Origin: an uncultured Acidobacteriaceae bacterium
Lineage (GTDB): Bacteria; Acidobacteriota; Terriglobia; Terriglobales; Acidobacteriaceae
Reading direction: 5' to 3'
Assembly: GCA_903911925.1 (NCBI GenBank)
Contig: CAIWFH010000072.1
Coordinates: 1 to 41,628 of the forward strand
Length of the DNA stretch: 41,628 nt
Shown here in pieces: positions 32,216 to 38,798 of this stretch (within the stretch, counting starts at the first letter, position 1; every line of letters starts with the position of its first letter). Under the pieces are notes generated by a model. That model was not told the origin of the DNA and searched no databases. It saw nothing but the letters and a program-made list of their open reading frames with translations. The position numbers and the translations under genes were made by a program.

Positions 32216-34498
32216 ATGGGCAGCGACGTGAACGTCATTTCCAATCCCCCGTTCAAACTCGATTACAGTCTCACCGGCGTCAACTCAACTCTTGCCGTGG
32301 AGAAAGGGCTCGCCGAGGCTGACTGGTATCAGTGCGCGGTGCCGCGGGAAACCATGCGCCAACTGCTCGAGCGCCGCGACGGACCTGCGATCCGCGACAC
32401 CCTCCTCTGGTTTGCGCTGCTCATTGGCAGCGGCTACGCCACCTGGTTCCTGTGGCCCACGGCGTGGGCCATCATCCCCTACGCGTTTTACGCAATCTTT
32501 TACGCCACCATGTCCGACTCGCGCTGGCACGAGTCGGTGCACGGCACCGCATTCAAGACCGACTGGATGAACGATGCCCTTTACGAGATTGCGTCGTTCA
32601 TGATTTTGCGCGAAGCCACCATCTGGCGCTGGAGCCACAACCGGCATCACAGCGACACAATTATTGTTGGCCGCGATCCCGAAATTGCCGTACCCCGCCC
32701 GCCCGATCTAAAGGCCATCTTCCTCGCCTTCTTCGGCCTCAAGGTGTATCCCAAGTACTTCAGGCGCATCCTGCTTCACACCACGGGACGGATGGCCGCC
32801 GAAGAGGAAACCTTCGTCCCCGCTTCGGAGTTTCCCAAGGTTTATCTCCGCGCACGCATCTATGTCGCCATCTATGCCGGGGTCATCGCTCTCTGCATCT
32901 ATAGCCGCAGTATTCTTCCCCTGCTGCTGGCCGGCCTGACCAATCTGTTCGGCACCTGGCTCACGGTAACGTACGGTCTAACCCAGCACGCCGGCCTGGC
33001 AGAGAATGTTCTTGATCACCGCCTCAACTGCCGCACCGTATACATGAATTTCATTCACCGCTATCTCTACTGGAACATGGGTTACCACGTGGAGCATCAC
33101 ATGTTCCCGCTGGTGCCCTACCATGCGTTGCACAGGCTGCACGAGGCCGTAAAAGACGATTGCCCCGAGCCGTATCCCAGTCTCTTCGCCGCCTGGTGCG
33201 AGATAGCGCCGACGCTTCTGCGGCAGGTGAAGGATCCCGCCTATCACGTAAAGCGCCGGCTGCCTGAGCCCAAAGTTCGAGTGGCCGAGCGGCCTTGCAT
33301 CACGTGTGCCGAACCAGATTCCGCGGGGTGGGTCGATATTTGTCCGGCTGCCCAACTTGGGCATGCCGATGTACTGCGCTTCGATCACGGCCAGAAAACC
33401 TTTGCGCTCTACCGAGACGAAGAAGACAAACTCTACGCCACCGATGGAGTCTGCACCCACGGCAACACTCACCTGGCCGATGGCTTGATTGTCGGCAACA
33501 TGATTGAGTGCGCAAAGCATAATGGGCGCTTTAACCTCATCGACGGCTCGCCGGCGCGCGCGCCCATCTGCCGCGGCCTTGCGACCTACCCGGTCGAAGT
33601 ACGCGGCGAGCGAATCCAGGTCAACATCCTCCATGCCGGTGGCGTTGGCGCCCGGGCGCAACGAACCTGCAAATTCCGCGTGGTGAGCAATCGCAGCGTC
33701 GCCACGTTTATTAAGGAACTGGTGCTCGAACCGCTGGACGCGGCTGAGAGAATTGAATTCACTCCCGGCGATTACATTCAACTCGACATTCCCGCTTACG
33801 AGGCAATCCGTTTCCGCGATTTCGACATTCCCGAACCTTTCGCCACCGTGTGGCGGAATCAGCACGTCTTCGACCTCGTCGCTTGCAATCGTGAATCCGG
33901 CCGCCGCAACAACTACTCCATGGCCAGCAACCAACGCACAGAGCGTGTGTTCCGCTTCAACGTCCGGGTCGCGACGCCGCCGCCGGGCCAGGACTGTGCT
34001 CCCGGCGTCGGATCGAGCTACGTCTTCAGCCTCAAACCCGGCGACATAGTCTCCGCCATCGGTCCCTTTGGTGATTTCCATGTGAAACCCACTCAGCGCG
34101 AGATGGTCTATATCGGCGGCGGTGCAGGCATGGCGCCCTTGCGCGCTCACCTCGCGCACCTTCTTGAGAACGAACAGACCGCGCGCAAGGTCAGCTTCTG
34201 GTATGGCGCGCGCTCCCGGCAGGAAATCTTTTACGGCGACTACTTTCAGGGCCTGGCTTCAACGCACCACAACTTCACATTTCACCTGGCTCTTTCCGCG
34301 CCGCAACCGGAGGACAATTGGCCTGGTCACGTTGGATTCATCCATGAGGTCGTTCTCGAACAGTACCTCCGCCAGCATGCCCATCCTGAAACGGCAGAGT
34401 ACTATCTATGCGGTCCACCGATGATGATCAAGGCGTGCACCAAAATGCTCGCGGCTCTCGACGTACCAACCCACCACATCGCGTACGACGAATTCTAA
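32216..34498 (+). CDS. MocD-MocE-NqrF-type triple fusion: membrane di-iron oxygenase, Rieske ferredoxin, flavin reductase
   Basis: 760 residues in three parts. Residues about 45-350 are a fatty-acid-desaturase/hydrocarbon-oxygenase domain with several membrane helices and three histidine boxes: HESVH (105-109), HNRHH (141-145) and HVEHH (291-295). Residues about 375-480 are a MocE-like Rieske ferredoxin, with DVLRFDHG, ATDGVCTHGNTHLADG and IECAKHNGRF; ligands C413-x-H415 and C432-xx-H435. Residues about 490-760 match the NqrF reductase: FAD motif NNYSMAS (Tyr567, Ser568), NAD motif GGGAGMAP (634-641), SFWYGARS and CGPPMM at 732. Electrons would pass NADH to FAD to Rieske to di-iron centre. 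Rhizobial MocD, MocE and MocF are separate proteins linked to rhizopine O-demethylation, so an O-demethylase or hydroxylase acting on a sugar-like compound is inferred. The ribosome binding site GAGG is ten bases upstream, a little far. Confidence 0.9.
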   Translation: MGSDVNVISNPPFKLDYSLTGVNSTLAVEKGLAEADWYQCAVPRETMRQLLERRDGPAIRDTLLWFALLIGSGYATWFLWPTAWAIIPYAFYAIFYATMSDSRWHESVHGTAFKTDWMNDALYEIASFMILREATIWRWSHNRHHSDTIIVGRDPEIAVPRPPDLKAIFLAFFGLKVYPKYFRRILLHTTGRMAAEEETFVPASEFPKVYLRARIYVAIYAGVIALCIYSRSILPLLLAGLTNLFGTWLTVTYGLTQHAGLAENVLDHRLNCRTVYMNFIHRYLYWNMGYHVEHHMFPLVPYHALHRLHEAVKDDCPEPYPSLFAAWCEIAPTLLRQVKDPAYHVKRRLPEPKVRVAERPCITCAEPDSAGWVDICPAAQLGHADVLRFDHGQKTFALYRDEEDKLYATDGVCTHGNTHLADGLIVGNMIECAKHNGRFNLIDGSPARAPICRGLATYPVEVRGERIQVNILHAGGVGARAQRTCKFRVVSNRSVATFIKELVLEPLDAAERIEFTPGDYIQLDIPAYEAIRFRDFDIPEPFATVWRNQHVFDLVACNRESGRRNNYSMASNQRTERVFRFNVRVATPPPGQDCAPGVGSSYVFSLKPGDIVSAIGPFGDFHVKPTQREMVYIGGGAGMAPLRAHLAHLLENEQTARKVSFWYGARSRQEIFYGDYFQGLASTHHNFTFHLALSAPQPEDNWPGHVGFIHEVVLEQYLRQHAHPETAEYYLCGPPMMIKACTKMLAALDVPTHHIAYDEF

Positions 34499-34630
34499 AC
34501 AGGCCTTGATCGGGTCGGTTTTTTGAAAGAGCATGACTTCAGTCGTTCTGCTACCCTTGCTTACGGGCAAATTTGGAGAGCTGAACGCCGCCAATAATCT
34601 GACGCCATCCGACATGGATAGAGGCCAGCA

Positions 34631-35458
34631 ATGGACGCATTGACAAGTTTGACGAACGAATTGGACTCCCCTTATTTACTTACGTCTGAGCAAATCGATT
34701 TCTATGCTGAGAATGGCTACGTCAAGCTCAAGAATGTGTTTTCCTCAGAGCTTCTCCGTCACTTCGACGCCATCATCTCCGAGCGTGTTGCGGAGTTGTC
34801 CGTCGATGCCCTCCCCATGGACCAAAGAAATACCTACGGCAAAGCGTTTTTGCAGGTCATGAACCTGTGGACGCAATCGGAAGCAGTTAAGGAGTTCGTC
34901 TTCGGAAAGCGCCTTGCTCGCATCGCGGCAGAACTGATGAGAACCACAGGGGTGCGGCTCTATCACGACCAGGCCCTCTATAAAGAGGCCGGCGGCGGCA
35001 TTACGCCATGGCACGCCGATCAATACTACTGGCCCGTGTCCAGCGAAAAGACAGTTACGGCCTGGGTGCCGCTGCAAGACACGCCGCTCGCGATGGGTCC
35101 GCTAGCATTTTGTGAAAAGAGCCACCGCTTTCAGGTCGGCCGCGATCTCGAAATCAGCGACGATAGCGAACTAACCCTCAAGGAAGCATTGAAGCAATTC
35201 CAAATGGAAGAGAGCGGCTTCGAACTTGGCGAAGTGAGCTTTCATGCGGGGTGGACCTTCCACCGCGCCGGCGCCAACTCAACAAATCAACCTCGCCGCG
35301 TGATGACGGTCATCTACATTGACGAGGATATCCGGCTTGCCGAACCGAAGAACAAGAATCAGGTCAGAGATACCGCGCGATGGTGCCCGGGCGTGCAACT
35401 CGGTGAGATTGTTGCCTCTCCTCTGAATCCTGTTCTTTCCTCGTCCCGCACAACTTGA
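34631..35458 (+). CDS. Phytanoyl-CoA dioxygenase (PhyH)-family Fe(II)/2-oxoglutarate enzyme 1
   Basis: 275 residues; GAGG lies eight bases before the ATG. The iron-binding facial triad is visible: WHADQYYW (His128, Asp130) and the distal His211 in FHAGWTFHRAGAN, with Arg222 or Arg223 (PRRVMTVIY) positioned to bind 2-oxoglutarate. The N-terminal FYAENGYVKLKNVFSSELL matches the PhyH opening. These enzymes hydroxylate small molecules with O2 and 2-oxoglutarate and some demethylate. Substrate is unknown; the neighbours point to a sugar or cyclitol. It is 132 bases after the triple-fusion gene and 40 bases before URO-D-like protein 2, likely one operon. Confidence 0.87.
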   Translation: MDALTSLTNELDSPYLLTSEQIDFYAENGYVKLKNVFSSELLRHFDAIISERVAELSVDALPMDQRNTYGKAFLQVMNLWTQSEAVKEFVFGKRLARIAAELMRTTGVRLYHDQALYKEAGGGITPWHADQYYWPVSSEKTVTAWVPLQDTPLAMGPLAFCEKSHRFQVGRDLEISDDSELTLKEALKQFQMEESGFELGEVSFHAGWTFHRAGANSTNQPRRVMTVIYIDEDIRLAEPKNKNQVRDTARWCPGVQLGEIVASPLNPVLSSSRTT

Positions 35459-35498
35459 TATCGCAACCCATCTCAAAGTTCTCAAGAAGGACATCGGT

Positions 35499-36563
35499 GT
35501 GAATGAATTGCAAGAACCAACGGACCATCCGGTAATAGCAACAGCGCTGACGCGCAAAGAACGCACGCGGCGGACACTCCGTCGCGAGCCGGTCGACCAT
35601 CTCCCTTACCAGACTAATTTCACAGGCGCAATGGGCCGCCTGATGGCTGAGCACTTCGGCATCTCTGAAGCGCAATTGCAAGACCGCCTCGGCAATCACT
35701 TGCTGAGAGTAGACATTTCCTATAACCGGCCGAGGAATGCCGATGGTTCCATCGAGTATGACTGGTGGGGCGCGGGCTGGGATACACGCACCGAGGGCTA
35801 TTGGCACTCTTTTGCACCGCTCGCAAATTCGCTCGATCTGGACGCCTTTGCATGGCCCGACCCTGACGCAAAGGACCTGCTGGAAATGGCACACAAGGCA
35901 ATCTCGGCACAGGGCACTGAGTATTTCGTAGTCCCCAATTTTGGCATGTGCCTCTATGAGCGCGCGTGGTCGCTGCGAGGTTTCGATGCTCTCTTGATGG
36001 ATATGGCAGACAGGCCAGAGTGGGTTGAGCAACTGTTCGACCGCATTACCGACCTTCAGGTTCGATTGGCGAAAAGATTCATCGCAGCCGGTGTTGACGG
36101 TGGCTACTTCGGCGACGACTATGGGGCGCAGCGATCCATGCTCTTTTCGCCGCGGACGTGGCGCAAGTTGGTCAAGCCGCGTCTGGCTCAAATGTTCGCT
36201 CCGTTTATTGAGGCGGGCTTGCCGGTGATCCTTCACTCCGACGGCGACATCAAGGCCATCCTTCCCGACCTCGTCGAAATCGGCCTCACGACGCTGAACC
36301 CGGTGCAGCCTGAAGTGCTGGACCACGCCTGGCTGGCGCGGGAATATGGCTCGAAGCTCAGCTTTTACGGCGGCATATCGACGCAGTCCGTGATGCCGCA
36401 AGAGAATCCGGAACTGGTTCGCCTGGCCACCATCGAGTGCGCGCATTCGCTGGCGCCCAACGGGACGGGGCTGATTCTGGGGCCGTCGCATCGCATGCAA
36501 TCCGATATCCCGGTTGCCAACGTCGATGCCATGCTCGATGCATTTCGTCAACTTGAATCTTAG
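35499..36563 (+). CDS. URO-D-like (uroporphyrinogen decarboxylase superfamily) protein 2
   Basis: 354 residues from GTG 35499, with AAGGA eight bases upstream; the nearby ATG is out of frame. The URO-D barrel is recognisable from LTRKERTRRTLRREPVDHLP at the start, LHSDGDIKAILPDLVEIGLT (His246, Asp248) and NPVQPEVLDH, then a C-terminal GPSHRMQSDIPVANVDAML. The RQAGRY motif of haem-pathway HemE is missing. It is only distantly similar by eye to the URO-D-like protein at 27679, so the locus holds two different members rather than a recent duplicate. Cofactor and reaction are unknown. The next gene, the GHMP kinase, starts nine bases after its stop, so they are co-translated. Confidence 0.82.
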   Translation: MNELQEPTDHPVIATALTRKERTRRTLRREPVDHLPYQTNFTGAMGRLMAEHFGISEAQLQDRLGNHLLRVDISYNRPRNADGSIEYDWWGAGWDTRTEGYWHSFAPLANSLDLDAFAWPDPDAKDLLEMAHKAISAQGTEYFVVPNFGMCLYERAWSLRGFDALLMDMADRPEWVEQLFDRITDLQVRLAKRFIAAGVDGGYFGDDYGAQRSMLFSPRTWRKLVKPRLAQMFAPFIEAGLPVILHSDGDIKAILPDLVEIGLTTLNPVQPEVLDHAWLAREYGSKLSFYGGISTQSVMPQENPELVRLATIECAHSLAPNGTGLILGPSHRMQSDIPVANVDAMLDAFRQLES

Positions 36564-36572
36564 GGAGCAATC

Positions 36573-37724
36573 ATGCAAGTCGAACGTCGGCAGCACGTAA
36601 TGGAATTGTTTCAAAACCGGTTTGGCTCGGAGCCGCAGTTGTGGGCGCGGGCGCCAGGCCGGGTCGACCTGATGGGCAGCCACACCGACTACAACCTCGG
36701 ATATGTGCTCACTCTTCCCATCAGCCGCGATACATGGATGGCAGTCAGAAAGAACGGTAGCCGCACCGTCAACTTGCACGCGGCCAACCTCAACGAGGAC
36801 GATTGCTTCTCGCTCGATGCAATCGAAAAGACCTCCATAAAAAAGTGGAGCAATTACATCCGGGGCGTTGCCAGCGTGCTTCAAGCCGAGGGACTGCAAA
36901 CGGATGGATTCGATGCGGTTATCCACAGCACGGTTCCGCTGGAATCAGGACTCAGTTCATCGGCGGCTCTGGAGTGTGTCACGGCGGTCGTGTTTCGCGA
37001 GCTTGGCGGTTGGCAGATGGCGCCCAGGGCAATGGCGACCCTGTGTCAACGTGCGGAGAATCAATTTGTCGGCGTGAACTGCGGAATCCTCGACCAGTTT
37101 TCATCCTGTCTCGGCGAAGCTGAGTGTGCGCTGTTGCTGGATTGCAGCGATCTATCGACGCGTGCGGTGCGAATTGCAAGCGGCATTTCCGTAGTGATAT
37201 GCAATACCATGAGCCCGCGCAAACTGTCGGGGTCGGAATACACATTGCGCCGGGCCGACTGCGAGCAAGGCGCAGCCCTTTTGGGTGTAAAGTCTCTGTG
37301 CGAAATGACAGTCGAGGGACTGGCGGCGCGGCGAAGCATTTTGCCCGAGCAGGTTGCCAGACGATGTGAATTTATCGTGGCCGAAAGCGCACGCGCTGAG
37401 TCTCTGGCCCGAGCCTTGCAAGCCGGCGACCGGGATTCGGTGGCGCGTTTCTGTGCCGAGTCGTTTGCAGGAGCGCGGGACTTGTATGAGATCACCTCGG
37501 CGAGCATGGCCACCATGCGCAAAGCAATGCAGGAAGCGCCGGGCGTGATCGGCTCGCGGCAAGCCGGGGCCGGCTTCGGTGGTTGCATGGTGGCTTTCGT
37601 GGAAACTGCACGCACAGATGATTTCCGGGCTGCCGTGGTCGAAAGCTACTTGACCGCTTCAGGACTGCGGCCAGATGTCTATCAGGTTGAAGCCGTCACA
37701 GGCGCGGCTCTATTCGTGCCGTAG
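36573..37724 (+). CDS. Galactokinase-like GHMP sugar kinase with altered C6 pocket
   Basis: 383 residues; GGAGC lies five bases before the ATG. Galactokinase signatures are present: ARAPGRVDLMGSHTDYN (26-41), the ATP loop PLESGLSSSAALE (122-134), catalytic Asp174 in CGILDQF, SGSEYTLRR with Tyr223, and RQAGAGFGGC near the C-terminus. The classical motif is GEHTDY; its Glu contacts the sugar C6 hydroxyl in known galactokinase structures. Here it is Ser36, while His37, Asp39 and Arg30 are kept. ATP-dependent 1-phosphorylation of a galactose-like sugar is likely, but with a different, missing or substituted C6 group. No galT, galE or galM is in the window, so a full Leloir pathway is not encoded here. 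Confidence 0.85.
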   Translation: MQVERRQHVMELFQNRFGSEPQLWARAPGRVDLMGSHTDYNLGYVLTLPISRDTWMAVRKNGSRTVNLHAANLNEDDCFSLDAIEKTSIKKWSNYIRGVASVLQAEGLQTDGFDAVIHSTVPLESGLSSSAALECVTAVVFRELGGWQMAPRAMATLCQRAENQFVGVNCGILDQFSSCLGEAECALLLDCSDLSTRAVRIASGISVVICNTMSPRKLSGSEYTLRRADCEQGAALLGVKSLCEMTVEGLAARRSILPEQVARRCEFIVAESARAESLARALQAGDRDSVARFCAESFAGARDLYEITSASMATMRKAMQEAPGVIGSRQAGAGFGGCMVAFVETARTDDFRAAVVESYLTASGLRPDVYQVEAVTGAALFVP

Positions 37725-37860
37725 GTTGCAAATAGGAAAGTGCGAAAGCTGGAGGAAAGAAGACGCTGATCCCGGTTGTGTGCCGCTCAGCGTCCCAGCC
37801 GCATCCCAGTAGAGGTGTCATCGAAAGTCGGAAACTTTTGAGCAGCGCAGGAGGTCCCCC

Positions 37861-38697
37861 ATGAATGCAACCCATCTTTCCCCAGATGACGTGAAACAGT
37901 ATCAGGAAGACGGATACCTGCTGATTCGCGGAATGTTGAGCCCGGCAGAGGTCACTCTGCTGGGCAAGACCGCCCGCGAAGATCGCGTCCTCGACCAGCA
38001 CGCCTCCGGGCGCGCCGATGGCGAAGGCGGAACCGTTCGTCTCTCGCTGTGGAACCATCCCACTGACACCATCTACGGCATGATCGCGCGATCTGAATCC
38101 ATGGTCTCGCATGCCGAACAAATCCTCGAAGGCGAGGTCTATCACTACCACTCCAAGATGATCATGAAGGACGCCAAGGTCGGCGGCGCGTGGGCCTGGC
38201 ATCAGGACTACGGCTACTGGTATCAGAACGGAGTGCTGTTTCCCTTGCTCACCAGCGCCTTCATTGCTGTAGACCCAGCCACGCGGCAGAATGGATGCCT
38301 CCAGGTCCTTCGCGGCTCGCATCATGCCGGGCGCATCGAGCACGCACTCACCGGCGACCAAGCCGGAGCCAACATGGAGCGTGTCGATGAACTGCTCAAG
38401 CGGCTCGATCTGGTGTATGTCGAGATGCAGCCGGGCGACACCGTGTTCTTTCATGCCAACCTGCTGCATAGGTCAAATCGCAACGACTCCGACAATCCGC
38501 GCTGGTCGATGATCGTCTGTTACAACGCCGCCAGAAACAATCCGTATAAGGAATCGCACCATCCCCGCTACACGCCGCTGAAAAAAGTCCCCGACTCGGC
38601 AATTTTGGAAGTCGGCGCGAAAAGATTCGGCAGCGAAGACGCAGGATTCCTTATTCCGAGCGAGGACAGAAGCGCCAGAAGCCTGGGCGAGTCGTGA
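37861..38697 (+). CDS. Phytanoyl-CoA dioxygenase (PhyH)-family Fe(II)/2-oxoglutarate enzyme 2
   Basis: 278 residues; GGAGG lies about seven bases before the ATG. Iron ligands are His114 and Asp116 in WHQDYGYWYQNG and His203 in HANLLHRSNRN, with Arg214 (NPRWSM) for 2-oxoglutarate. The N-terminal VKQYQEDGYLLIRGMLSPAE is a typical PhyH opening. The WHQDY motif resembles that of ectoine hydroxylases, but ectoine genes are absent. It differs clearly from the PhyH protein at 34631, so the two probably act on successive or different positions. It follows the kinase by 136 bases and may have its own start of transcription; the GH31 gene converges on it with 101 bases between. Confidence 0.87.
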   Translation: MNATHLSPDDVKQYQEDGYLLIRGMLSPAEVTLLGKTAREDRVLDQHASGRADGEGGTVRLSLWNHPTDTIYGMIARSESMVSHAEQILEGEVYHYHSKMIMKDAKVGGAWAWHQDYGYWYQNGVLFPLLTSAFIAVDPATRQNGCLQVLRGSHHAGRIEHALTGDQAGANMERVDELLKRLDLVYVEMQPGDTVFFHANLLHRSNRNDSDNPRWSMIVCYNAARNNPYKESHHPRYTPLKKVPDSAILEVGAKRFGSEDAGFLIPSEDRSARSLGES

Positions 38698-38798
38698 CGG
38701 TTTGCTGAAAATACAACTCCAGCAGAGCGCAGGTTCAAAGGTATCGCAGCAGCGCTGGGCATCCATATGGACCTTGGCCAGCACAATTCAGCCCCTGG

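Noticed and set aside
32216..34498. Annotation as NqrF, subunit of the sodium-pumping NADH:quinone reductase
   Set aside because: Only the C-terminal reductase part matches; the N-terminal helix and plant-type [2Fe-2S] domain are replaced by an oxygenase and a Rieske domain, and no nqrA-E genes are nearby.
35364..36926. A 520-codon open frame on the minus strand opposite URO-D-like 2 and the start of the GHMP kinase
   Set aside because: It lies opposite two genes with clear family motifs, shows no domain or signal of its own, and is typical of antisense open frames in GC-rich coding DNA. The same applies to 30790-32094, 32978-34159, 27796-28860 and 1344-2102 on the minus strand.
36573..37724. 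Naming the GHMP kinase galK
   Set aside because: The C6-contacting Glu is replaced by Ser and no other Leloir gene is near, so the substrate may not be galactose.
38698..38798. Hairpin between PhyH 2 and GH31 as a terminator
   Set aside because: GCTGG/CCAGC around a CCATATGG palindrome gives only short stems with large bulges and no T-run.
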